Below, piece after piece: positions 7,488 through 15,224 of a stretch of DNA of 64,000 nt. Below the pieces are notes generated by a model. It was given only the letters and a program-made list of their open reading frames with translations. It did no database searches and had not been told where the DNA came from. Position 1 is the stretch's first letter. The number at the start of each line of letters is the position of its first letter. Source of the DNA: Actinomycetales bacterium (lineage in GTDB: Bacteria > Actinomycetota > Actinomycetes > Actinomycetales > Microbacteriaceae); contig JAFKEN010000013.1 of assembly GCA_017308515.1 (NCBI GenBank), positions 86,697-150,696 on the forward strand, in the 5' to 3' direction. A program made the position numbers and the translations under genes.

Positions 7488-7517
7488 ACGTTAGGCAAGT
7501 GACTACTTGCCTGTCAA
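7488..7517 (-). promoter_or_regulatory. ArsR-VOC promoter with operator in the spacer
   Basis: On the minus strand a consensus -35 TTGACA (7512-7517) and a -10 TAACGT (7488-7493) are 18 bases apart. The spacer is almost filled by a perfect inverted repeat, AGGCAAGT-gact-ACTTGCCT (7493-7512), so a dimeric regulator bound there would block RNA polymerase. The -10 box ends 7 bases before GTG 7480. Confidence 0.8.
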
Positions 7518-7561
7518 GAGCGGCGCAGCGCCCCGAGCTGGCGAGGGCGCAGACTGAACCC

Positions 7562-7954
7562 ATGACCGCCACCGCGAACGTCTACCAGCCCGGCGTGTGC
7601 AACATCGGCCCCGCCGAGATCCGGATGCGTCGCAGGTCGGGTTACCTCGGCATCGCCCTCGCCGTGGTGTTCCTCGTGCTGGCCTTCGCGCTGGGGTGGC
7701 CGGCGTGGACGCGGCTGTTCGTCGCCCTGCCGGTGGCGCTCGCCGCGACGGGGTTCCTCCAGGCGGCGTTCCACTTCTGCGTGCGCTTCGGCACCCAGGG
7801 CCTGTTCAACTTCGGCGACGTCGGCACGCAGGAGGCGGTGCACGAGGCCGAGTACCGCCGCAAGGACCAGCGCAAGGCGCTGCTCATCGCGGGGCTGGCG
7901 GTGCTCATCGCGGCGGTCGTCGCGGTGGGGGCGTTCCTCATCCCGGTGGGCTGA
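7562..7954 (+). CDS. Small membrane protein with CNIGPAEI motif, unknown function
   Basis: 130 aa. After the conserved-looking N-terminus (CNIGPAEIRMRRR, residues 14-26) come hydrophobic segments at about 29-46, 51-68 and 104-128, with FHFCVRFGTQGLFNFG between them. It looks like an inner-membrane protein with both histidine and cysteine in the middle loop. I do not know a characterised member. The start at 7562 is the first ATG clear of the divergent ArsR promoter. Confidence 0.65.
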   Translation: MTATANVYQPGVCNIGPAEIRMRRRSGYLGIALAVVFLVLAFALGWPAWTRLFVALPVALAATGFLQAAFHFCVRFGTQGLFNFGDVGTQEAVHEAEYRRKDQRKALLIAGLAVLIAAVVAVGAFLIPVG

Positions 7955-7968
7955 CCCCCCTCTGCCGG

Positions 7969-7988
7969 GGCGCTCCGCGCGAAGCGCC
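7969..7988. terminator. Probable bidirectional terminator
   Basis: GGCGCT (7969-7974) and AGCGCC (7983-7988) pair around an 8-base loop between the convergent genes ending at 7954 and 7994. There is no T-tract, as is common in high-GC actinobacteria. Confidence 0.45.
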
Positions 7989-7993
7989 GCTCC

Positions 7994-8635
7994 CTACGGC
8001 AGCCGGTTCGCCGTCGCCAGGTTCGCCGCGAGCTCCTCGCGGTTCTGCCGCACGCCGTAGGCGGGGCGGTCGCGCTCCACGCGCCACGACTCGCTGAGCG
8101 GTCCGGCCGACACCGCGTCGTAGCCCAGCTCGTCGTACAGCGCCACGACGAAGGCCTCGGCCTCGGGGTGGTCGCTCGCGGTCGCGAGGGCGCGGCGGTC
8201 CGGGGTGCCGGCGGGGGATCCGTCGCTGGGGATCTCGTGCGCGCGGATGTGGTTGAAGGCCTTCGCGACCTTCGACTCGGGCAGGTGCGCCTGCAGCAGC
8301 CCGCTCGTCGTCGCCTCGCCGCGGTCGAGCTCGTCGATGTGCCCGTCGCGTTCGAAGTAGTAGTTGTTGGCGTCGAGCACGATCTTGCCGGCGAGCGGGG
8401 CGACGGGGATCTCGCGGTACGCCCGCAGCGGAACGGCGACGAGCACGACCTCGCCTGCGCTCGCCGCCTCCTCGACGGTCGCGGCCCGAGCCTGCGGCCC
8501 GAGCTCGGCGACCACGCCGCCCAGAGTCTCCGGCCCGCGCGAGTTCGCGATCACGACCTCGTGGCCGCGCGCGATCACCGCCGTCGCCACGTTCCGCCCG
8601 ATGTTGCCCGCGCCGATGATTCCGAAAGTCGTCAT
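7994..8635 (-). CDS. NADPH-dependent F420 reductase-like / NAD(P)-binding reductase
   Basis: 213 aa from ATG 8635 (a second in-frame ATG 12 bases upstream gives four extra residues). MTTFGIIGAGNIGRNVATAV is a Rossmann GxGxxG start, and IANSRGPETL contains the Ser-Arg that usually contacts the NADP 2'-phosphate. LDANNYY and KAFNHI follow the pattern of the F420:NADP oxidoreductase-like family (YwnB/Fno type). Substrate and use of F420 are not certain from sequence. Confidence 0.75.
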   Translation of the reverse strand: MTTFGIIGAGNIGRNVATAVIARGHEVVIANSRGPETLGGVVAELGPQARAATVEEAASAGEVVLVAVPLRAYREIPVAPLAGKIVLDANNYYFERDGHIDELDRGEATTSGLLQAHLPESKVAKAFNHIRAHEIPSDGSPAGTPDRRALATASDHPEAEAFVVALYDELGYDAVSAGPLSESWRVERDRPAYGVRQNREELAANLATANRLP

Positions 8636-8687
8636 GCGGGGGTGCAACGAGGCGCGGGAGCCGACGATTCCCGCGTCAGCGCCAGCG

Positions 8688-10157
8688 TCAGCGCCGGCGC
8701 CGCTCCGGCCACGCCCGCAGCTCCGCGTCGCGGTGCCCCTCCACGACGGTCGAGGCGTCGTGCTCGGGGTCGCCGTCGATCACGAGGATCGGGCGGCGCG
8801 CGTCCCACGGCCGCCAGCCCGGATCGCCCTCGGCCGCGAACCGCACCCAGGCCGCGTGCATGCGGTCGGCGAGCGGCTGCGGCGCGTCGTCGCCGGCGAT
8901 GCGCACCGAGTCGTCGGAGCGCAGGCCGTCGAACACGAAGCCGATTTCGACCGCATGCGCCGCGCCGAGGCGGGCGACCGGGCTCGGCCAGGCGAACTCG
9001 TAGACCCAGGTCGGCGCGCCGCCGTGCGCCAGGCGCGAGTCCGCCTGCCGCTGCAGCGGCCGGCGCAGGAGGATGTCGGTGGCGAGGTGCCCGAACAGCT
9101 CGCCGCGGCTCGCGCCGGGATGCGCGGCGCGGTAGGCGCGCAGCACCCGCGGCGTGATGCGGAACGCGACGCGCGCCGCCGTGAACAGCCCGAGCCCGAT
9201 CCGGTCGACGATGCCGGAGGGCACGAACCAGAGCCGCCACTCGTCGGTGTTCCAGCCCAGGAGCACCGGTACCTCGTCGCCGGCGCCGCCGGCGATCGCC
9301 TCCGCCGGGTCGACCGGCACGAGCTCGTCGCCGACGACCGGCCCGAACGACGCGCCGCCGCTGATCGGCGTCGCGCCCGCCGTCACGACGGTCTCGGCCT
9401 CGAGCAGTCGCGCGGCGGGGGTCGCGGCGAAGGCGGCTCGCGTCGTCGGGATGCCGAGCTGCTTCGCGATGCGGCGCGTGATCCGCCCGCCCTTCTTCCG
9501 CGGAGCCGCCGTCGCCATGCCGCTCTGCAGGATCACGCGATCGAACAGCTCGAAATGCCCCGGCCTCGCGAGCAGCGTCGCGAGCGCGATCGCCCCCGCC
9601 GATTCGCCGAACGCCGTCACCCGCGCGGGATCACCGCCGAACGCCGCGATCTCGCGCCGCACCCAGCGCAGGACGGCCGCCACGTCGTGCAGTCCCAGGT
9701 TCGTCGGCGCATCGTCGAGCACCGAGAAGCCCTCCGAGCCGAGGCGGTAGTTGATGCCGACGAAGACGACTCCGTCGCGCGCGAAGGTCGAGCCGTCGTA
9801 GCCGTCGAGCGCGTTGGAGCCGTGCGCGAAGGATCCGCCGTGCACCCAGACCATGACGGGGGCACCCTCCGCGTCGGCGGGAGCCCACACGTTGGCGGTG
9901 AGGAAGTCGTCGCCCTCGCGGATCACGTTGTTGAGCAGGCGGGCCGTCGCCGGGCCGTAGGGCGTCTGCGGGGCGGTCGGGCCGTACTCGGTCGCGTCGC
10001 GCGCGCCGGCCCACGCCGGCGGCGGCTCGGGCAGCGCGAACCGCCGCGCGCCCACCGGCGGCGCCGCGTAGGGCACCGCGAGGTAGCGGTCGATGCCGCC
10101 CTCGCGGGTTCCCGCCAGCTCTCCCGCCGACACCCTCGTCGTCACGCGCGTGCTCAT
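8688..10157 (-). CDS. Type B carboxylesterase (COesterase family)
   Basis: 489 aa, normal length. Seen: YLAVPYAAPPVGARRF (family N-terminal block), VWVHGGSF oxyanion hole, NYRLGSEGF, the nucleophile elbow FGESAGA (about residue 187), WNTDEW with a candidate acid, and AHAVEIGFVF with the catalytic histidine. There is no signal peptide, so it is cytosolic. It hydrolyses carboxylic esters, possibly p-nitrobenzyl-type or xenobiotic esters; the substrate is unknown. It is transcribed towards the reductase gene at 7994-8635, 52 bases away. Confidence 0.88.
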   Translation of the reverse strand: MSTRVTTRVSAGELAGTREGGIDRYLAVPYAAPPVGARRFALPEPPPAWAGARDATEYGPTAPQTPYGPATARLLNNVIREGDDFLTANVWAPADAEGAPVMVWVHGGSFAHGSNALDGYDGSTFARDGVVFVGINYRLGSEGFSVLDDAPTNLGLHDVAAVLRWVRREIAAFGGDPARVTAFGESAGAIALATLLARPGHFELFDRVILQSGMATAAPRKKGGRITRRIAKQLGIPTTRAAFAATPAARLLEAETVVTAGATPISGGASFGPVVGDELVPVDPAEAIAGGAGDEVPVLLGWNTDEWRLWFVPSGIVDRIGLGLFTAARVAFRITPRVLRAYRAAHPGASRGELFGHLATDILLRRPLQRQADSRLAHGGAPTWVYEFAWPSPVARLGAAHAVEIGFVFDGLRSDDSVRIAGDDAPQPLADRMHAAWVRFAAEGDPGWRPWDARRPILVIDGDPEHDASTVVEGHRDAELRAWPERRRR

Positions 10158-10272
10158 CGCCTCACCTCGCGCTCCATTGCATCACGCGGGTCGGCGTTCG
10201 GTCCGGAGTCTTCGGAACTCGCATCCTTGGGTAGGAGAGGCGATATCTTGCTCATTGAGCGGAGGAAAACGC

Positions 10273-11583
10273 GTGGATGGGCGACCCGAGTGGCTAACGC
10301 GACTGCTCGACGCGGGATCAATCTTTTCAGGCCTTGGCGTAATCGTTGGGCTCGTCGTTGCGCTCGTGAACAACGGCGCGTGGTGGGCTGTTGGCTACCT
10401 CGTCGCCCTTGTTGCTCTGGGGGCGATTGGAGCAATCGCCGTGAGGACGCGACTGACGCGACGCGGCCTCAGCGTCTGGGTGGCACTTCTACTCGCGCCC
10501 ACCGTAATTTTGTACGGCCTGTTCCAGGCGGTGGCCGCGACCGTGGGCCAGGCGGAGTCAGACACCTGGTCATGGATCGTGGTTGCGGCCGCGGTCACTC
10601 TGGCCGTGTTGTGTGCGTCGTTGCATCGTCGCGTCGAGAACGTCGAAACCGACCGGGTCTGGCCCCGATGGGCTTGGTTGAGCATGGCATCGATTTCGCT
10701 GATCGGGGCGCTCATATTCGGGCTGGGGAGCTTTGCCGCCGGCGTCGCCATCGAGGTTGCGCTTGAACAGCGGTTATGGGGAGCCATATCGCTCGGCACC
10801 GAGATGACCGCGGCAGCTCTTGTTGCGTTGCCGTTCTTGGTGGGCCGGCGTTCTGTCGCCGCTCTGATGATGGTCGTTTCCTCCCCACTCATCTGTGCTG
10901 TGGGCGTTGCGTCGCTCGTTGCCGGTGACACGGGCGTTGGTTGGGGTTTATTGGTGGTCGCGGCCTCGGCGTTGGTCTTTGGATGTGCAACGTTCTTCGC
11001 GAGCGGCCTGGCGCTCGGCGCTATTTGGGTGTTGTGCGGCGGAATCTCCGCCATCCTGGCCGGATATGTCATGTCGACCAGTCGCACGCTTGGCGTCGGG
11101 CTCATGTTGCTGTCGATTGCCGTGTCCTTGGCCGGCGTCCTTGTCGCGGCGCTTCCATCGGGTTGGGACCCTTTTCCGATGCCTGATGACTCAAGTCCGT
11201 GGGGAGGCGGTCGGTATGCCATTGCGCTCGTCGCAAGTAGTGGAGCATTCGCGCTCGCGCTCGCCGGGATTGCTTTGGTGCCTCCAAACCAGCCTTCAAA
11301 CATGTGGGTCTTGATCGGCGTCGCGGCGAGTGCTGGTCTCGCAATGGTCGTGCTCGTAGGCGCGTCGATCGCGTACCTCCGATCTCCGCGTGGAATCTTG
11401 CGCGAGCGATTTGGAGCAACTGAACAGATATACGAAGAAATCGAGGATCGTGGTGCGTTGCAGGAGGTCCTCGTCGAGCTCGACGCGGGCCTGAGTCTCG
11501 CGGAGGTCCTAGCTCGCCTAACGAAGCCCACGCCGAAGAAGATCCGGCGAGGCGGTAGCCCACTTCGCGGGATTCGCGCCTAG
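10273..11583 (+). CDS. Multi-pass membrane protein of unknown function, atypical composition
   Basis: 436 aa from GTG 10273, which has GGAGG 7 bases upstream; longer in-frame starts lie inside the divergent esterase gene. At least ten hydrophobic segments follow one another from residue 17 to about 385, then a charged cytosolic tail of about 55 residues with an E-rich helix (ATEQIYEEIEDRGALQEVLV) and a basic end. Codons use far more A/T in third positions than neighbours (many GTT, TTG, GCA, ATT), pointing to recent acquisition. It matches no transporter family I know. Its TAG stop overlaps the stop of the convergent sigma gene inside CTAG at 11580-11583. Confidence 0.75.
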   Translation: MDGRPEWLTRLLDAGSIFSGLGVIVGLVVALVNNGAWWAVGYLVALVALGAIGAIAVRTRLTRRGLSVWVALLLAPTVILYGLFQAVAATVGQAESDTWSWIVVAAAVTLAVLCASLHRRVENVETDRVWPRWAWLSMASISLIGALIFGLGSFAAGVAIEVALEQRLWGAISLGTEMTAAALVALPFLVGRRSVAALMMVVSSPLICAVGVASLVAGDTGVGWGLLVVAASALVFGCATFFASGLALGAIWVLCGGISAILAGYVMSTSRTLGVGLMLLSIAVSLAGVLVAALPSGWDPFPMPDDSSPWGGGRYAIALVASSGAFALALAGIALVPPNQPSNMWVLIGVAASAGLAMVVLVGASIAYLRSPRGILRERFGATEQIYEEIEDRGALQEVLVELDAGLSLAEVLARLTKPTPKKIRRGGSPLRGIRA

Positions 11584-12527
11584 GCCCAGGCGCCGAGCTT
11601 CGCGGGGTTCATCGCGATCCACAGCTCGGCGACGCGGCCCTCGGCGACGCCGACGTTGAGCACGCCCGTCACGGTGCCGCCGAGATGCAGCGAGAAGGCG
11701 AGCCCGTCGGCGGTTGCGACCGGCTCGACGCGCGCGTCCGGCTGCTTCTCGAGGATGCCGAGCACGAACCGCGCCACCCGCTCGGCCCCGGCGACCGGCT
11801 TGCGGGCCGCCGAGACGACCCCGCCGCCGTCGGAGCGGGCGGTGACCGAGGGATCCAGCACCCGCACGAGCGCGGCGAGGTCGCCCGACTGCGCGGCCGC
11901 GGCGAACGCGGCGACGACGGCGTCGTGCTCGGCGCGCGGCACGGCGACGGTGCGGGCGGAGTCGACCCGCCGCCGGGCCGAGGTCGCGAGCTGCCGGGTC
12001 GCCGCGGGGGAGCGGCCGAGCAGCTCGGCGATCTCGTCGAAGGGCACCGCGAAAACGTCGTGCAGCACGAACGCGACCCGCTCGGCGGGGGTCGTCGTCT
12101 CGAGCACGACGAGCAGGGCGGTGCTGACCTGCTCCGCCGTCGCGGCGGCGTCGAGCGGGTCGGGCGCCGGGGTGGGCGCGAGGCCCGGCGCGTGATGCGC
12201 GCCGCCGACGCCGGAACTGGCGCCGGCCCCCGGCGCGCCCGCGGGCAGCGGCTCCGGCAGCCACGGCCCGACGTAGAGCTCGCGTCGCGCGCGAGCGGAG
12301 GTGAGGTGATCGAGGCCGACCCGCCCGGCGACGCGCGTCAGCCAGGCCTGGGGGTTCTCGATCCGCGCCCGCTCGTCGTCGTCGAGGCGCGCCCAGCGCA
12401 GCAGGGTCTCCTGCACGACGTCCTCCGCGTCGGCGAGGGTGCCGAGCAGGCGGTAGGCGAGGGCGACGAGCCGCGGCCGTTCGCGCTCCGCGACGGCGCC
12501 GACGTCGAGGGCGGATGCGGAGCTCAC
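11580..12527 (-). CDS. ECF sigma factor of the SigJ/ECF41 type with SnoaL-like extension
   Basis: 315 aa, GTG start. Region 2 reads RPRLVALAYRLLGTLADAEDVVQETLLRW; region 4 (about 140-190) reads ERVAFVLHDVFAVPFDEIAELLGRSPAATRQLA. After residue 205 a SnoaL-like domain follows (VAAFAAAAQSGDLAALVRVLDP), which in ECF41 factors modulates activity in place of an anti-sigma factor. A low-complexity Gly/Ala/Pro linker (about 95-125) separates regions 2 and 4. It is divergent from an NAD(P)-binding protein, matching the known ECF41 link to carboxymuconolactone decarboxylase, oxidoreductase or epimerase genes. It may control that gene from the element at 12562-12586. Confidence 0.87.
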   Translation of the reverse strand: MSSASALDVGAVAERERPRLVALAYRLLGTLADAEDVVQETLLRWARLDDDERARIENPQAWLTRVAGRVGLDHLTSARARRELYVGPWLPEPLPAGAPGAGASSGVGGAHHAPGLAPTPAPDPLDAAATAEQVSTALLVVLETTTPAERVAFVLHDVFAVPFDEIAELLGRSPAATRQLATSARRRVDSARTVAVPRAEHDAVVAAFAAAAQSGDLAALVRVLDPSVTARSDGGGVVSAARKPVAGAERVARFVLGILEKQPDARVEPVATADGLAFSLHLGGTVTGVLNVGVAEGRVAELWIAMNPAKLGAWA

Positions 12528-12561
12528 GCGTCACATCCTGACGCGCCCGGCGGTCCCCGCC

Positions 12562-12586
12562 TCACATTCCGCGCGCCCGCGTCGTC
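12562..12586 (+). promoter_or_regulatory. Candidate ECF41-type promoter
   Basis: TCACA (12562-12566) and CGTC (12583-12586) are 16 bases apart and sit 9 bases before the oxidoreductase ATG. From memory, ECF41 factors recognise TGTCACA-N16-CGTC; here the first two bases of the -35 differ (CCTCACA). A short or absent leader is implied. Confidence 0.5.
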
Positions 12587-12594
12587 TGAGGGGC

Positions 12595-13392
12595 ATGACG
12601 AACTCCGGATCCACCCCCGCCCGCCCGCGCACCCTCGCCGTCGCCGGCGCGACTGGCACGCTCGGCCGCCACGTCGTTGAGCTCGCCACTGCGCGTGGGC
12701 ACAGCGTGGTGCCGCTCAGCCGCGCGTCGGGGCACGACCTGATGAGCGGATCCGGCCTCGCCTCGGCGCTCGAGGGCGCCGACGCCGTGATCGACGTCAC
12801 GAGCACGTCGACCCTGAAGCCCGCGGAGGCGGTCGCGTTCTTCCGCACCGCGACCGAGAACCTGCTCGCGGCCGAGCGCGCCGCGGGGGTGGCGCACCAC
12901 GTCGCGGTGTCGATCGTCGGCATCGACGCCGCCACCGGCGGGTACTACGCGGGCAAGCTCGCGCAGGAGGCGGCGCTCGCGGGAGCCCCCGCCGACGGGC
13001 CCGGCTGGTCGCTGCTGCGCGCCGCGCAGTTCCACGAGTTCCCGGAGCAGCTGATGACGCAGACGAGCTTCGGGCCGATCGTCTACGCCCCGACCGCGCT
13101 GATCCGCCCGGTCGCGGCCGCCGAGGTCGCCGAGGCCCTCGTCGACCTCGCCGAGGGGGATCCGGTCGGCCGCGCCCGCGACCTCGTCGGTCCGCACGAC
13201 GAGCGCCTCGCCGACCTCATGCGCCGGGTGCTGCGGCACCGCGCCGCGACCGGAACCGGCCGCCGTCGGCTCGTCGTGGAGGCGCCGTTGCCGGGTGACC
13301 AGGGGCGGGTGTTCCGCTCCGGGTCGCTGCGCGGCGGGCCGGAGGCGCGGCACGGGCGGGTGAGCTTCGAGGAGTGGCTCGCGGGGCGGTGA
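12595..13392 (+). CDS. NAD(P)-binding (NmrA/atypical SDR) oxidoreductase or epimerase
   Basis: 265 aa. The N-terminal Rossmann motif is LAVAGATGTLGRHVVELA (GxxGxxG of atypical SDRs), followed by DAVIDVTSTSTLKP and HVAVSIVGIDA at strand ends. YYAGKLAQE carries the YxxxK pair, so catalysis is possible. It is the O or E member of the COE group usually paired with ECF41 sigma factors and is divergent from one here, with a 67-base shared promoter region. The substrate is unknown. Confidence 0.85.
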   Translation: MTNSGSTPARPRTLAVAGATGTLGRHVVELATARGHSVVPLSRASGHDLMSGSGLASALEGADAVIDVTSTSTLKPAEAVAFFRTATENLLAAERAAGVAHHVAVSIVGIDAATGGYYAGKLAQEAALAGAPADGPGWSLLRAAQFHEFPEQLMTQTSFGPIVYAPTALIRPVAAAEVAEALVDLAEGDPVGRARDLVGPHDERLADLMRRVLRHRAATGTGRRRLVVEAPLPGDQGRVFRSGSLRGGPEARHGRVSFEEWLAGR

Positions 13393-13469
13393 GCCGGGGT
13401 GGGGGCCCGAACCTGAGCGTCCCGTCCCGATCCGCCCCGCGCGGGCGCGGCCCCCGTACCGTGGAGGCC

Positions 13470-13667
13470 ATGCGCCAGCCCGACCTCTCGACCCCCGCCG
13501 AGCTCTCGCGCGAGATCGGCATCAGCCGGGCGCGCATCCGGCGGTACGTCAAGGAGCGCTACGGGGATGCCGTGCGCCCCTTCGCCGGGGGCTGGCGACT
13601 GAGCGAGGAGCAGGCCGACGACGTGCGCCGCGCCTTCGCCCGCGGCGACGTGCCGCGCATGGCCTGA
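13470..13667 (+). CDS. Small helix-turn-helix (MerR-like) protein
   Basis: 65 aa, ATG preceded by GGAGG two bases earlier, which is tight; a leaderless start is possible. STPAELSREIGISRARIRRYVKERY is a compact HTH of the MerR/excisionase type, followed by FAGGWRLSEEQADDVRRAF, a wing and helix. No effector domain. Such proteins are usually small DNA-binding regulators; no target is evident. Transcription runs towards the frameshifted DUF998 gene. Confidence 0.7.
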   Translation: MRQPDLSTPAELSREIGISRARIRRYVKERYGDAVRPFAGGWRLSEEQADDVRRAFARGDVPRMA

Positions 13668-13723
13668 TCCCGTCGGGACCTTCGCCCCTCGCCGACGTGC
13701 TGCCGGCGGGGCATCGTGCCGCC

Positions 13724-14445
13724 ATGACGACATCTCTCGCACGGCCCGAGGGCCGCGCCGCTCCCGCGGTCGGAGCCACGACGTCCGCGCGCGTCGGGCT
13801 CGTGCTCGCCGGCGTCGGCGGGATCGTCGCGGCCGCCGCCTATCTCGCGTCCGTCGTGGTCGGCGGGATCATCGTTCCGGGTACTCGCACCTGGCGAACT
13901 CGGTGAGCGAACTCACCTCGCCCGGGGCTCCGTTCCGCGGGCTGCTCGGCGCGGGATTCGCGCTCTACAACCTCGGGGTCGTCGCGGTCGGCGTCGGGGT
14001 GCTGCTGCGGGGTCCGCGGCGGATCCCCGAAGTGATCGGGGCCGGAGCGCTCGCGGCGTGCGGCGTCGCGGGGGTGCTCATGATCGAGCCCTTCCCCCAG
14101 GATCCGATGGGATCCCCGCTCACCCCCGCCGGAACCGTGCACATCGCGCTGGCCGGGGTCTCGGCCCTCGGCCTCGTGCTCGCGCTCGTGCTGTTCGCCG
14201 TCGCCTGGTGGCGGGACGCGTTCTGGCGCCGGCTGCGGGTGATCTCGGTCGTCTGCGCGGCCGCCATCCTCGTGACCGGCGGTGTCGGGGCGGCGATGGT
14301 GGCGTCGCCCGTGTTCGGCTTGTTCGAGCGGTTCACGCAGGTCTCGTTCCTGACCTGGTTCGCCGTGCTCGGGGTGTTCGCGCTGCGCGCCGCCCGGGGC
14401 GAGCGACCCGGTTCGGCGCACAGCGCGACGGCGCCCCGCGGCTGA
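13724..14445 (+). pseudogene. DUF998 family membrane protein, frameshifted
   Basis: Two frames together make one protein. Frame one (13724-13906) starts MTTSLARPEGR, has a membrane helix ending GGIIVPG, then degenerates and stops. Frame two reads YSHLANSVSELTSPGAPFRG from about 13882 and continues through five further membrane helices to 14445. The joined VPG-YSHLANSVSELTSP is the DUF998 signature (loop after TM1). The break is at GGG 13879-13881: one missing G restores the frame. Either the gene is inactive in this strain or the base call is wrong. A GTG at 13903 could start a version lacking TM1. Confidence 0.85.
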
Positions 14446-14458
14446 GCCGCCGCTCAGC
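14441..14458. terminator. Compact bidirectional terminator covering both stop codons
   Basis: GCTGAGC (14441-14447) and GCTCAGC (14452-14458) form a perfect 7-bp stem with a 4-base loop. The stem contains the TGA of the plus-strand gene (14443-14445) and the TGA of the minus-strand permease (14454-14456). Confidence 0.6.
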
Positions 14459-15224
14459 GCGTGCGGCGCCGCCAGAGCACGGTCGCGACGCCGGCGGCGA
14501 CGACGAGGATCCCGGCCATCCAGGCCAGCGCGAGGCCCAGCTCCGCCCCCACCGGCTCGCCCGCGAGCAGCGCGCGGATCGCATCCACGATTGCGGTCAC
14601 CGGCTGGTTCTCGGCGAACCAGCGCACCGGCCCGGGCATGGAGTCCGTCGGCACGAAGGCCGAGGACAGGAACGGCAGGAAGATGAGCGGGTAGGAGAAG
14701 GCGCCCGCCGCATCCACCGACTTGGCCGTCAGCCCGGGGATCACCGCGAGCCAGGTGAGCGCGAGCGTGAACAGGGCGACGAGGCCCGCGACCGCGAACC
14801 ACGCGCCGACGCCCGCGCCGCTGCGGAACCCGAGCAGCAGCGCGACGCCGATGACGAGCGCGACCGCGACGAGGTTCGCCGCGAGCGAGGTGAGCACGTG
14901 GGCCCACAGGATGCTCGAGCGCGCGATCGGCATCGAGCGCAGCCGCTCGACCATGCCGCCCTGCACGTCGAGGAACAGCCGGTACGCGGTGTACGAGACG
15001 CCGGACGCGACCGTGATCAGCAGGATGCCGGGCAGCAGGTAGTCGACGTAGCCGTCGGCCCCGACGCCCGCCCCGGTGTCGATCGCGCCGCCGAAGACGA
15101 ACACGAACAGCAGCAGGAACGCGATCGGCATGAGCGCCGTCGTGATGATCGTGTCGGGGCTGCGCAGGATGTGCGTCATCGAACGGCGGGTGAGGGTCGC
15201 CGTGTCGGCGAGGGCGGTGCTCAT
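14454..15224 (-). CDS. ABC-2 type drug exporter permease
   Basis: 256 aa, ATG overlapping the ATPase stop (ATGA). It has the six-helix ABC-2 (DrrB/YadH-like) layout: TM1 TALMPIAFLLLFVFVFGGAI, the loop VQGGMVERLRSMPIARSS before TM3, and FSYPLIFLPFLSSAFVPTDSMPG before TM5, a conserved stretch of daunorubicin-type permeases. With the ATPase it forms a homodimeric exporter. The operon order PadR - DUF1048 - ATPase - permease is typical of actinobacterial drug-responsive exporters. Confidence 0.9.
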   Translation of the reverse strand: MSTALADTATLTRRSMTHILRSPDTIITTALMPIAFLLLFVFVFGGAIDTGAGVGADGYVDYLLPGILLITVASGVSYTAYRLFLDVQGGMVERLRSMPIARSSILWAHVLTSLAANLVAVALVIGVALLLGFRSGAGVGAWFAVAGLVALFTLALTWLAVIPGLTAKSVDAAGAFSYPLIFLPFLSSAFVPTDSMPGPVRWFAENQPVTAIVDAIRALLAGEPVGAELGLALAWMAGILVVAAGVATVLWRRRTR

